Source: STC-113 sp964553745 (lineage in GTDB: Bacteria > Patescibacteriota > Gracilibacteria > BD1-5 > UBA2023). Taken from it: DNA of 32,296 bases. The stretch covers positions 1 through 32,296 of the forward strand of contig CAZKLD010000017.1 of the NCBI GenBank assembly GCA_964553745.1, read 5' to 3'. Positions 19,360-29,790 of the stretch are shown here, one piece after another. A program made the position numbers and the translations under genes. Each line of letters starts with the position of its first letter. Positions within the stretch are counted from its first letter, which is position 1. The notes below the pieces were generated by a model that saw only the letters and a list, made by a program, of their open reading frames with translations, did no database searches and had not been told where the DNA came from.

Positions 19360-20319
19360 CTATATTCCCCTATCAATAAAAGCTGGATTTGCACTTCTCA
19401 TGACTGATCTATTCTCATTTACCCTTTCCTTGAGTTCCTTCATTTCCTTTAGGTATTGAATCTTATTCTTCAGATCCATATAGTTCTTGTTATGTTTTTT
19501 TATAAAGATCAGTTTGAGGAATATCGCTATTCATATCATTACTGTGAAAATAGCATAAATAGGCATCTCAAGCTCCCAGAACGCATTATAGAAAGCATGC
19601 AGGGTTATGGAAAGGAAAAATCATGTAAGCATGTACTTAAGGTAATAATATCTTGAGATGGAGTTTATATTGATGAAAGGGATCTTCTTGAACCTCTTGA
19701 GCATCTTGGTTGTTTTTGATATTTCGAGATTATCGATAATCTCAAATTTGAGGAATAATGCCTTTCCATAATAATATGCGACAATTATGGAGAAGAAAAC
19801 ATGCGAAGATGTAGATATTATTCATCTGACTACAGCGATTTTCATCAGATCATTGAATGATTCTTTTGAGAAATATATGTATGACATTGTTTCGAATAAG
19901 GCAAAACCGATTGCAACATATGATATGGCTACAATTGCAAATACGACTGATTTGACCACCTTAAGCTTTTTATCCATGAGTTTCAGAACCTGGTATTTTC
20001 AGAATTCCTCTAAGAATGCCGGCAAAATGAAAGAGAAGAGTACTGAGAAAAATCAAATCTTTCATATCCTAAGCCCACTGGAATCAAAATAGCCTCTTGC
20101 GGCATCGATAAAATTATTTATCTGCAGATCAATCTTGAATATGATAAGATTTATATGAATTCAGCTTCAGAATCACATATAAAGAAGTTGGAGAAGTATG
20201 AGCAAAATTCATCATCAAAGAATCAGGAGCAGTATTGGCCTTTTTCACAGTCATCATAAAAAAAATACTATTGCAATATTTATGGCAATAAGAATTCAAT
20301 ATGATAACAGATTATCCAT
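19360..20319 (-). CDS. PrsW-like intramembrane protease family protein
   Basis: A 319-aa membrane protein starting MDNLLSYGILIAINIAIVFF, with about seven or eight hydrophobic helices. The family motifs are present: PAFLEEFGKY (Glu104-Glu105), GFALFETMSYIY, VVRGIISTSSHVFFS with a conserved His, and LHAFYNAFWE with a second His and Asn. These match the glutamic-type CAAX/PrsW (M82) proteases, which cut membrane anchors such as anti-sigma factors in Bacillus. The second motif has FET where FEN is common. The C-terminal ~45 residues are a charged coiled-coil-like tail (KNYMDLKNKIQYLKEMKELK). It ends with TAG. It is divergent from the large repeat protein. Substrate unknown. Confidence 0.78.
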
Positions 20320-20389
20320 TTAGATGTATTAGGATTTAATGGAAATATGATATCATATAATCGGAAAAAGGACAAAATTAAATTTAAAG

Positions 20390-20418
20390 TTGATTTTAAT
20401 TAGAATTTAAACTAAAAT
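20390..20418 (+). promoter_or_regulatory. promoter of the large repeat surface protein
   Basis: TTGATT (20390-20395) and TAAAAT (20413-20418) with a 17-bp spacer, 30 bp before the ATG at 20449. The whole region is AT-rich, so moderate confidence. Confidence 0.5.
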
Positions 20419-20448
20419 TAAAAAGTATTATTTTTAACAAACAATTTT

Positions 20449-23400
20449 ATGCAGAAAATCATAAATAAAAAGATTGGCATATTCCTATGATTGCTTTGAT
20501 TTGCAATCGTAGTGGTGTTGGCGCTGAATACATCATGAAAATTCATGAAATCAATGCCAATTTTCAATTGATCTAGCGTAGATTGAAAATTTATCTCGAT
20601 TGAACCGGGAACTATTGAATATTCCTGATGAGATTCCATTGAGATTCTTATAAAAAGCAAGATTTCAAACGATACAATGATCAGTTTTCAAACGCCTTCT
20701 AACTCTCTTAAGGCGCCATTATGAGATCATGTACTGTTATGATGAACAGATAAGACATATGCTTTCACTGTGGCAGGATGACAGCTCTACGATGACGAAA
20801 CTCCGATATATGTGAAGGCTACTATTTTAAATAACTGAACAGGAGCGAATTCATGATCATGAATCGAGAGCATATCATGAGAAGAAACTCTTACCGTAAA
20901 AATCATAAAGAAGGCCCCTGAAGCCATAATATCTTCCGTAAGCCCTATCAAGGTCACTGAATTCAATATTATGAATGTTCCAGAGAATGTGAATAGGGAG
21001 TCTTTCATGAACTATCTAAAGACAGAATGACTGAATTACTCTTCAATGGTGGAAAGCGCTCAAGGATGAGACAGTCACAGGAGGATGTACGTAAGGGTGG
21101 CAAAAGAGTCAGTCAACTCTATAAATCTTGACAGCCTGCACTGAACATCATTCATAGCAAAATGAATACTTAGGCATTTCGATTACCAGTCTCAAGCTTG
21201 AGTGGAAGTGTTCGAGTTGACTGAGATCACAGAGAAGCCAAAGGTTATAACAACTTCCATAAGTCCACTCAAAGTCTCTGAGTACAATCTTATGCATGTT
21301 TCAGAGAATGTGAATAGGGAGGCTTTCATGAATTACTTAATGTCAGAATGATTGAATTACTCTTCAATGGTGGAAAGTGCTCAAGGATGAGACAGTCACA
21401 GAAGGATGTACATAAGGGCGGCAAAAGAGTCTGCCTGAGCAATAAATCTGGACAGCTTGCATTGAGCGTCCTTCATAGCAAAATGATTCTTGAGGCACTT
21501 CGACTACCAGACTCAGGCTTGAGTAGAAGTATTCGAGTTGACTGAGATCACAGAGAAGCCAATGACAATAACAACTTCAATAAGCCCCCTCAAAGTCACT
21601 GAAAACAATCTCATGTACATCTCAGAGAATGTGAATAAGGAGGCTTACATGAGTTACCTAAAATCGGAATGACTGAATTACACATCAATGGTAGAAAATG
21701 CTCAAGGATGAGACAGTCACAGGAGGATGTACGTAAGGGTGGCCAAAGAGGCAGTCAACACAATAAATCTGGATAGCTTGCATTGAGCTTCATTCATTGC
21801 GAAATGAATCTTGAGACATTACGATTACCAGTCACAAGCTTGAGTTGAAGTGTTCGAGCTGACTGAGATCACAGAGAAGCCGAAGGTTATGACTACTCCT
21901 ATTAATCCAATCAAAGTCACTGAATCAAATCTTATGGATGTTTCTGAGAATGTGAATAAGCAAGCTTTCATGAATTACCTCAAATCGGAGTGATTGACTT
22001 ATTCCTCCATGATTGAGGGTGCTCAAGGATGAGACAACTATAGAAGGATGTACATAAGAGTGGCTAAAGAGGCTGCCGGTGCAATAAATCTTGAGAGCCT
22101 TAATTGAACATGAATCACGGTAAAATGAATCCTGAGACATTTCGACTACCAATCTCAGGCATGAGTGGAAGTATTCGAGATAACTTCAGGCATGTCAAAT
22201 GCGATCTGAACAATTACGCCAAGCGATCTATCGCCAAAAAAACAACTATATCTAGCTTGAGCGAAAAACCAGAAAATCCTATCTTTCAAAGTATCATCAA
22301 ATGAAAAGATAACTCTTAAGGATATCGCGATCACATGAAATTGATTAAGCAAATTAAGCAATATGCGATTAACTGATGCCAACTCAGGTGTTATAGGAAT
22401 GCTCACCAGCGGTAATTCGGACAATACCGTGTCTGCCTTCAATTTCCTGGACAAGTCCGACAAGAGCATTATCATTGCCGATAAAATTTCAGTTTTCCAT
22501 ATCATTGCAGATATAAACACGAATACAGATTCAGTCTGATTGAAGCTTTCAGTATCTCTAAACGGTTCGAATTTCATATCATCAGACTGAGCCACTGTGA
22601 AACTTACAGGAGGAACTGCAATACCTTATGCCGACTTTGATATCGCACAGAACTGATTTAACATATCACAGGTTAATGTATCAAACAAAAGCCTTGATAA
22701 CAATGCTCTTGAATTCAATGTTGCAGCCACTTGAAAAAATTTCGTCCAACTCTCTGAGGCGAGCTTCAATAACAAAATTTATTGATATGTTACTGCCAAT
22801 GCGAAATTGAGCATTTATAAGAAATGATATAATACTCTTGTTTGAGAGTCTCAATGAACAAGCGGAATAGTAAAATTCAATTCAAATGCGACTATAGATG
22901 CCTGAACCATAGCGACATTTATCGTGAAAGTATGAAATGTCATAATCGATGCGAATTCATCAAGTTCTGGTTGGAGCGTATCGCTGGTAGGGTTAAAGAT
23001 AAATACCTGAGTGAATATATTGGATGCAGCATCTTATCCTAGCAATAATCTGCCTTTTAAAACAGAAGTATGAAATGTGCAGCCTCCTGTTGTCATTGAT
23101 TATTGCAAAACCAAAATATGAGACATCACATATTCTATCGAGCCATGCTGAATATCAGCTGAGATGGTTTCAGGTAAATGAAATAAGAGTTTCAGCTTTA
23201 CGATAAAACAATCAAAAACAACACCGAGCGTATACTATTGATTTACAGTTTATGGTTACTGAGAATGATTCCCTACATATTGAATACTCGGCTGAGCATC
23301 TAGCTGATGAGCGACTTGAGATACGAAAATAGATAAATATTTCTCTGATCAGTATTTAAAGGCTTGATCATATAACTGATACCTTAAAATCTGAGTTTAC

Positions 23401-24222
23401 CACTGAAGCGCAAGCCCATCGACTACGAAAGAATTGAGATTGCCTATAAAATTAAAGGTTACCCCTAAATTACAGTGTCCTGTAATCGTTGAGCCTGCTT
23501 GTAAATTCTGAACCCTGATCAAAGGGCCTCTTGATGCAACATGATGTCAAACGCCTTCAAAGTGCGCAATGCCGAAACCAGAAACAAAGCAAGATGGCGT
23601 ATATCAATATCAGAATAATTGAATACCATCAGGAACGAACAAATTTTCTTTTTCTTACAGATATGCCGCCTCTGGAACTTATAGGCTTCTGACTAATGAT
23701 TGAAAATATACAGAAATATCAGCCTGAAGCATTGGTGCGCTCAGTCTTAGTGACAAGTTCCAAACAGCCAATATAAATTTCGTGAATCCGAAGAATATTT
23801 GAAAATATTATTTAGTCATAAGTCTATCGAACTCATCTAATAATTTATTATTCTGAAGCCAAGGGTTTGAAATAAAGCCTGTAAAATGCACATCATATGC
23901 TACTCCTCAATGCATAGGCGGAAAGCTTATAGACGGATGAAAAGATACTGCATGATGCAAGCTCCCGATGAAGTGTGAAATGCCCAAAGCCGCTTGCTGA
24001 CCGATAAATGGACAAACCATCACCGCTAACATCAATCCGAGCACTCCTGGATTATGTAACGTCTGAAAAACGACAAATCTGACATTAACTTCAAATATGT
24101 ATAATTGGAGCTGTAATGTAAGCAATTGAAATGAAATTTCCAGCACTGCAAAATGCAGTGTAAAGAAATTGACTTACGTATGTACAAGTTCATGGTTCAG
24201 TAAAAAATGCAGCTGGAAATAA
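20449..24222 (+). CDS. large exported repeat protein with four 107-aa repeats and cysteine-rich C-terminus
   Basis: A 1257-aa protein. Residues 1-25 (MQKIINKKIGIFLGLLGFAI and on) are an N-terminal membrane anchor or signal. A cohesin- or Ig-like beta region follows to about residue 158. Four tandem repeats of exactly 107 aa cover about residues 159-586 (NVNREAFMNYLKSEGLNYSS, DSHRRMYVRVAKE, LDSLHG, QAGVEVFELTEI). Then come beta-rich modules to about 890 and a Cys-rich end. That end has two copies of a P-x-C...D-x2-GC-x4-KC module and a CGPINGQ...LCNVG...WSC...C module of a kind common in surface proteins of small-genome bacteria. The repeat fold is not recognised. Many Gly are TGA. It is probably a cell-surface or attachment protein; this is inferred from architecture. 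Its own promoter and terminator make it monocistronic. Confidence 0.85.
20923..22206 (+). repeat. four tandem 321-bp in-frame repeats
   Basis: Matching points recur at 21010, 21331, 21652 and 21973, exactly 321 bp apart. Copies 1-3 are closest to each other; copy 4 differs more (for example NYRRMY for SHRRMY). The outer limits are approximate. The period is a multiple of three, so copy-number changes keep the frame. Confidence 0.9.
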
Positions 24223-24240
24223 TAATATAGCTAATATAAA

Positions 24241-24271
24241 ATAACTCCGACCAAGTCGGAGTTATTTTTTT
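24241..24271 (+). terminator. terminator after the repeat protein (perhaps bidirectional)
   Basis: ATAACTCCGAC / GTCGGAGTTAT, an 11-bp perfect stem with a CAA loop, followed by a T-run. It lies 18 nt after the plus-strand stop and 9 nt from the convergent rlmN stop. The A-rich 5' side could serve rlmN weakly. Confidence 0.88.
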
Positions 24272-24279
24272 GAGGATTA

Positions 24280-25329
24280 TTAATAATTATTTTCACTTTC
24301 TTTCAGAGCCAATTGTCAGCAAGCGGCATCTATGTCGTCTCACATGGTATGCCTTATCGTAGACGGGATTCACACATCCCCGAGCAGGCTCTGGAATTCC
24401 CTTATCCTGTTTTTTGATGTAGGCTGCATATCTGAGCCCATTATCCCCTCCCCTGCATTATACGGGATGAAGTTCACGTGCGCCAATTTTCATCTCAAGA
24501 GCTCAGCCAGATCTTTACCCTGAGTCACAGAATCATTGACTCATGCGATCATGATATACTCATAGAAGACTCTTTTGTTTGTCTTGGCGACATACTCATC
24601 CAGCGCCGGCATAAGCAGGCTCAGCGGATACATGATATTGCAAGGCATGATTGTCTTCCTAAGTTCATCAGTTGCAGCATGCAGACTGATTGCAAGTGAA
24701 GTCTGCGGGAAATCATCTCCGAATTTCTTTATTCATGGAACAATTCCACAGCTCGAGATTGTAACTCTCCTGTTAGAGAAGTCCAGCTTATTCTGAGAGC
24801 AGACTATATTTATGGATTTCTTCACATTTTCATAATTCAAAAACGGCTCCCCCATTCACATATATACGATATTCCTCAGATTCCTCCCTTCGGCAGATAA
24901 TAGCTTTGAAGCAAAAAGTATCTGCTCGACTATCTCATAGAATTCGAGATTCCGAGTGAATCACAGCTTCCCTGTCGCACAAAACGTGCATCACATAGGA
25001 CAACCGACTTGGCTCGATACGCATAAAGTATTGCGTCCGGACAAATGTCTCATTATTACTGCCTCCAATAGCTTTCAATCTGTAGTTTCAAATAGTAACT
25101 TTGTGGTCTGCGCATCATCAGATGTCACATTCTTCCTGAGTTTCAAGCTAGTGTAGAAAAAATTATCTTTCAGTATTTCCTTGGATACTTTTGATATTGT
25201 TGTTATGTCATCGTAGTTTTCAATATAGTTCTTGTATATTGCATTTTCGATCTGCGCATATCTGAAAGGTTTTTCTCAGTTTTCAACGAGTATCCTCTTC
25301 AGATTTTCTTCATCATGTATGGAATGCAT
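24280..25329 (-). CDS. rlmN: 23S rRNA/tRNA adenine-C2 methyltransferase RlmN
   Basis: A 349-aa radical-SAM enzyme that methylates A2503 of 23S rRNA and A37 of some tRNAs. The cluster-binding motif is CPMGCTFCATG (Cys110, Cys114, Cys117), with the Gly a TGA codon. Further family motifs are NIVYMGMGEPFLNY, RRVTISSCGIVPGI and LAISLHAA. It ends TIRHTMGDDIDAACGQLA, with the second catalytic Cys. The chosen start is MHSIHDEENLKRIL at ATG 25329, which fits the family N-terminus and has a GGA before it. An in-frame ATG at 25395 would add 22 non-conserved residues. Ends with TAA. Not in an obvious operon: the next gene upstream has its own terminator. Confidence 0.95.
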
Positions 25330-25471
25330 TTTTTCCAGTAAAAAATTAACTTGCACATTGTACGGATTTATTGAAAAAATCAATTCACATTTCATTCACT
25401 GTACTTTCACACATTTATCACGACTCTTCTATTGTAATTATCGTAATAAGCATATTATGCGATTGCCAAAG

Positions 25472-25502
25472 AAAAAAACCCTTTCCGCATGGAAAGGGTT
25501 TG
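25472..25502 (-). terminator. terminator of the 239-aa gene / M23 operon
   Basis: AAACCCTTTCC, loop GCAT, GGAAAGGGTTT, with the T-run on the minus strand, 7 nt after the stop at 25509. It ends the minus-strand transcript before rlmN. Confidence 0.85.
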
Positions 25503-25508
25503 ACTTTA

Positions 25509-26228
25509 TTATAATTGTCTGGTTCAGCAAATGTTTCAGATCTCAGTCCTAGGTGCTTCGTAATAATTGATTCAAGTTCAATAGAATACCAGTAGGCTGC
25601 AGTATGAGTCATCGCTATTGAAGAATTTCAATACTTTCGTCCTGAATACCTGGGCTATCTCAGAGATATCACTTCATAATCACAAATCATCCTCATTACT
25701 TTGAATATTTTTAGTAGAAGTCCAAAGTCTGCAATTTCAATCTTTTTTCACTCACAGAAGAAGCAGGAGATTGATTCTTTTTTCTTGGATCGTGTTTCAA
25801 GGCAGGATCATTGCGCAATTATCAACATCCTCGACTGTCGGGATTTTCAATTTATGCTTCTTCATATATCTTTCGCCCATGTCCAGAGTATCAAGAAGCA
25901 TATGGGAATATTCCCAATAGATGTTTCATATCCTTATCCCATTATCATCAATCTCTATCTGTTCTGATAAATCCTTCCTCAGCTTCAGATTGAGCCGATT
26001 CTCGTATCTCCATCTGTCGAGCAGCTTCCTGGAAGAATCAAGCTGGTTTCCGCTACAATCGTGCAAATCCGCACCCTCTCCTCAACTAGAGATATCTCTG
26101 ACATTATTCTTGGTTGAATCCATAGTTTCTGAAAGAGGTCGATTACTGGCGTTATCATTAAAGACATCTTGATTTTCAAGATGTCTGTTCTTTACACGGT
26201 TTTGGTCAAATTCATAAATTTGTGCCAT
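25509..26228 (-). CDS. hypothetical 239-aa protein downstream of the M23/SLH gene
   Basis: ATG 26228 lies 6 nt after the stop of the M23/SLH gene, so the two are co-transcribed. It starts MAQIYEFDQNRVKNRHLENQ. The protein is soluble, without signal peptide or membrane helix, and charged in the first half (LDRWRYENRLNLKLRKDLSE). The second half has LLLLLGVKKDGNCRLWTST and YCSLLVFYGTGINYYEAPR, beta-like in character, with four or five Cys in all. I do not recognise the family. An in-frame Met at about 26114 is an alternative start. A perfect hairpin lies within its early codons (26162-26186). Function unknown; operon position hints at envelope or cell-wall biology. Confidence 0.7.
26162..26186. 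repeat. perfect 11-bp inverted repeat inside the 239-aa gene
   Basis: AGACATCTTGA, loop TTT, TCAAGATGTCT, about 50 nt downstream of the M23/SLH stop. It could be a weak transcript hairpin reducing read-through, or a protein-binding site. T-run support is weak (TTTAAT on the minus strand). Confidence 0.6.
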
Positions 26229-26233
26229 CAGGA

Positions 26234-27808
26234 TTATCTGTTTTTAGCGAAATAATAGAGTATTTGCGCGATTTGTCACCTATTGAAAACACCATTCGGC
26301 TCGAACTTATTTCATTTTGCAGTAGATGGGAATACTGATGAGAAAGTTTCTATATATGGGGAATACCAATCAGTTGCAACAACATCTGAAAATCATGCAT
26401 TTCCGCTATTCTGAAGAACCTTGCCCGATGCTTTGATGAGCATTGTAACAAACTCTGCTCTGGATATTGTGTCGTTTGGCCTGAATTTATTGTTTCTTGC
26501 AATCAATCACATATCGATTCATTTCTGGAGATACGGCACTATGAATGCTCAATTCTTGATATCGCTGAATGGAAGAAGCCTTTGAGAGTCGAGCTTTAAG
26601 CTATAGAGCTTGAAGACGAATATGAGAGCCTCCTGTCTTGTCAGCGTATTCGATGGCTTAAATTCTCAATCCTCAAATCATTTTGTTATCGATTTATCAT
26701 ATAGGTATTTTGTAGCTGAGAAAAGCTTTGAACTTTTTGTAATATCTCTGAATATCTGTCATTCCGGCATCGGCAATACTGCAGTCGGCGTCTCTACAAT
26801 CGGCGTTCGGATAACGGGAGCAACAGTCACGGCTGGTGTTTCTATAGGCGCTTGTTCTGGGGCCATGGTTGGAGTCTGATCAGGGACTGTCGGCACTTGG
26901 ACTGTAACAGTAGGAGTTGGAGCCTTTTCGGCTGCGCTTACAGTATCGATCAACGGAGCCGAATTAAGGCTCAGGTCTTTGATCAGATTGTTTTGTACGA
27001 ATTCCATAGGATGGACTGTGTATGCGATTGCATTTTCCTTACCTAGACCGGCATTGATGGCTCAGAAGAAATCCAGATCGACATTGATGGCATCCTGAAA
27101 AGTGTATGGCCAATAGGGATGGAATGTCGCCACTTTCTTATCAATCTGAAAATGAAGATGCGGAGTTGTAGTGATTCAAGTCATTCAGACTTTACCGAGA
27201 ACTTCTCATCTTGCGATCTTTGTTCATTCTTCCGCGAATATCTCACTCAGATGCTCATATGCTGAATAAAGCGTTTCAACATTTCCTCAATTCCTTACGT
27301 TATCATGTCTGATTATGACATATTTACCGTCTCATGTTTCAGTATTCTTAACTTTGATGACAACTCCGTTTGCAACTGATAGCACTGGTGTTCATATAGG
27401 AGCACGGATATCGACTGCAGGATGGCTTCAATTATATTCTTGATAGTCAAGTTTGTAGTTTCACATGTATACGACCGGGTAGGTATATCTCGCAAGAATC
27501 GCATCTTTATTCTTTCAAGAGGAATCCGCCAGTAGATTGATGTCATATTTCGGCAACTCTACGAACTCATCTATCCCGAGAGATTCTGATGCGAAATCCA
27601 TTGATTTATTGGTGTTTTTGGACTTTAGCCAGTTTGGCACATATGTGATAGGATACGATGTTCCGTCAAAAGCATCCGACTTGATATTGGAATATTCCAA
27701 GACTGATGATTTGATGAATTTGACTCAGTATACAGAAGCGAAAAGGCATAAGATAAGCACGAGATTGAATCCAAGAAGCTGCATTAAGACATTTGATTTT
27801 CCTGTCAT
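26234..27808 (-). CDS. M23 (LytM-type) peptidoglycan peptidase with C-terminal SLH domains
   Basis: A 524-aa exported protein. An N-terminal membrane anchor (MQLLGFNLVLILCLFASVYG, residues 9-28) follows a short leader. The M23 domain has the zinc ligands in HPAVD (His129, Asp133) and HLHFQ (His217, His219), so it should cut peptide cross-links in peptidoglycan. A Pro/Thr/Val-rich linker spans about 305-350. The C-terminus holds about three S-layer homology repeats (IFRDITKS...GFEDGEFKPSNTLTRQEA; ...FRPNDTISRAEFVTMLIKAS; ...FEPNGVFNRGQIAQILYYF), which usually bind cell-wall polymers. So it is a wall-anchored or membrane-tethered cell-wall hydrolase. With murG present, self wall remodelling is most likely; action on a host or prey wall is possible. 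It ends with TAA 6 nt before the next gene. Confidence 0.92.
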
Positions 27809-27903
27809 AATTTGTTTTTATATTTACAACTTCTTCAAGTTTAACACAATTTTCCGCTAAACGCAAAAAAATAGCCAATTTGCATAAACCAGTAAATGAG
27901 AAT

Positions 27904-27937
27904 CAAAAAAACCTCAATCGGATTGAGGTTTTTTTGC
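27904..27937 (-). terminator. terminator of the Ig-like surface protein gene
   Basis: Seven A, CCTCAAT, loop CGG, ATTGAGG, seven T: a perfect stem 12 nt after the stop at 27949. Confidence 0.88.
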
Positions 27938-27948
27938 TATTATTGTGA

Positions 27949-29682
27949 TTACTTAGCGTAACGTCTTCTGACAAAGAAGAATCAGATTGCAAGTGAGATT
28001 CAGAGAAGAAGCATTATTTGTGCTGGTCAAGTCTGGACTTTTGTAGCGTTTGAATAATCTTGTGATTCTGATTTGCTTTCTCAGTCTCAGCAGACGGCTT
28101 TTATTGCGAAATCCTCGAATTTAACCTTATCTCATGAGATATTGAGAGTATACTTATTTAATGGAACATTCTCAATAAGAGTGAAAGTTCAATCAGTTCA
28201 TTTCTTGTAAACATTGTAGCTAGACGCTTCTGGCAGAGTGTCCCAAGTCAGATCGACAACTTCTCAGTTCTTTATAGCTTTTAGTCATCCAACATTCGAT
28301 ATCATGCATTTTCATCCTGCAGAGCTGAGTGAGAAATCTACCTCGACTATGTCTGATTGGATTCAGCTTATTTGCTTGCCATCTTTATCAAGAGGCTGCA
28401 GTTGGAAGTAATATTTCCCGACTGATGGGTCAAGTCCAGAGATATACCAACTATATCATCCTGATGCTGACTTGATCTTATCTTTTTCAAAAGTTACAGA
28501 TTCTTTGTTTTGAGTATCTCAGGCAGTCTTAAGAGTGTCTGGAGAAGTTCCGTATATGAATTTGAATTTTGCATATTCGCTCTTGTCCTGAGTAAGCTCA
28601 AATGTGAATGATACTTTCTTATCGGATACGATTGATTTTACATTCTTGAAGATATTTGATTCGATTGCCTTCAGGCTGACCACTCATTTTTTATCGGTAG
28701 TCTTCCCGAGAGAATTCTTCAGATTCACGTCGATCTGGTAGTCTCATGCAAGAGATGGGACTGTAAGGGTTCAAGAGTAGGTACCTGGGCTTGATGTGAT
28801 TTCCGTAAGAGTAGTTGAGGAGTCTCCGATAGCTGCATTGAATTCTGTCAGACCTGGGTCAGCAGTAGCAGTTACATCAATCACGGAACCAGCTGGAACT
28901 TCAGTGCCTTGGGTTACTTTCAGATCTTTGAATAAAGGTCAGTTTGATTCGACAGTAACATTGATTTTCTCTGACTCAGCAATAACTTTGTCGCTTCAAT
29001 CAAGAACTTTAACTTGTATGACATTTGTAGATTGGGTGATATTCTTCATTTCCACTACGAATGTACCTTTATCGTCAGACTGCGTCTCTATATCCTTCTG
29101 GACAGCTCAATTAAGATAAAAAGTGATTTTGGAATTTTTCTTTGTAGATCAGCTTATGGTAACTTTACCTTCAGCTACTGTCATGCCGTTGTCAGGGCTA
29201 GTTATTGTGATATCTCCTCATGAAGTTGTTCAAGATCAACCAGAACCTGCTCAGACTGTTACATCAGCCGCTCATTCAAGCTGGTCATTATCAATGTCAA
29301 GGACTATTACTTTCATCTTTCATTCCTTTGTGAAAGAAAGTCATTTTGAGAAAGTCTTCTGTCCTAGATCAGCGGCTGTGAATTGATAACCGTCTGAATA
29401 AGGGATTGTAGCTTTTGTGTCATTGTCTACTGTTATGTAGATTGTTCATGCATAATCTTTTTTGACATTTCAGTCTTTGTCGACAGCCTTTACGGTCACA
29501 TCTATCGCTTCTCCGATTTTGGCAGAAGCCGGATTTGTCGTGACTTCGAAATGATCGACTTTAGAACTGCTTGCAGCGGTTTTCGCTGGAGCAGCCGAAG
29601 AGCTTCCGGTTGCAGCAAATGCTCACGAAAAAGAGCTAGCGGCAAGAATGGTAGCACTTAAGAAAGAAACCAATTTTTTCAT
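27949..29682 (-). CDS. Ig-like surface protein with C-terminal TGP-TM-RRR sorting-like tail
   Basis: A 577-aa secreted protein. The signal peptide is MKKLVSFLSATILAASSFSG then AFA, with likely cleavage before ATGSSS. Several beta-sandwich modules follow: a VDHFEVTTNPASAKIGEAID module with Ca- or Asp-rich strands, a Gly/Ser/Thr linker, an ITSPDNGMTVAEGKVTISG Ig-like module (about 170), another near 260-340, and fibronectin III-like modules (LDPSVGKYYFQLQPLD; LTWDTLPEASSYNVYKK). It ends VQTGP, a hydrophobic helix (AQIMLLLGISLAIGFFFV) and RRRYAK: the tripartite layout of sortase- or exosortase-type C-terminal anchors, but with TGP in place of LPXTG. It is probably a surface anchor or adhesin. 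Single gene with a terminator. Confidence 0.85.
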
Positions 29683-29724
29683 AAATGGTAGATTTTAGGA
29701 ATATATTCGTCAGTAACGCGCATC

Positions 29725-29752
29725 ATATTAATAAAAAAGCTCATTTAAGCAA
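29725..29752 (-). promoter_or_regulatory. possible promoter of the Ig-like surface protein
   Basis: Minus-strand TTGCTT (29752-29747) and TAATAT (29730-29725) with a 16-bp spacer, 43 bp before the ATG at 29682. Confidence 0.4.
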
Positions 29753-29790
29753 TCCTAATAAGCTTTACAAAAAACGCATTTGTTTTGTAA

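Noticed and set aside
20923..22206. CRISPR array or mobile-element repeats
   Set aside because: The 321-bp repeats are in frame, directly adjacent, without spacers, and code for protein modules.
24236..24271. Hairpin as a riboswitch
   Set aside because: It is a simple stem plus T-run between two convergent stops, so a terminator explains it fully.
25985..26179. Minus-strand ORF MSLMITPVIDLF...
   Set aside because: It is in another frame from the 239-aa gene that starts at 26228, which is longer, follows the M23 stop by 6 nt and has a more natural composition.
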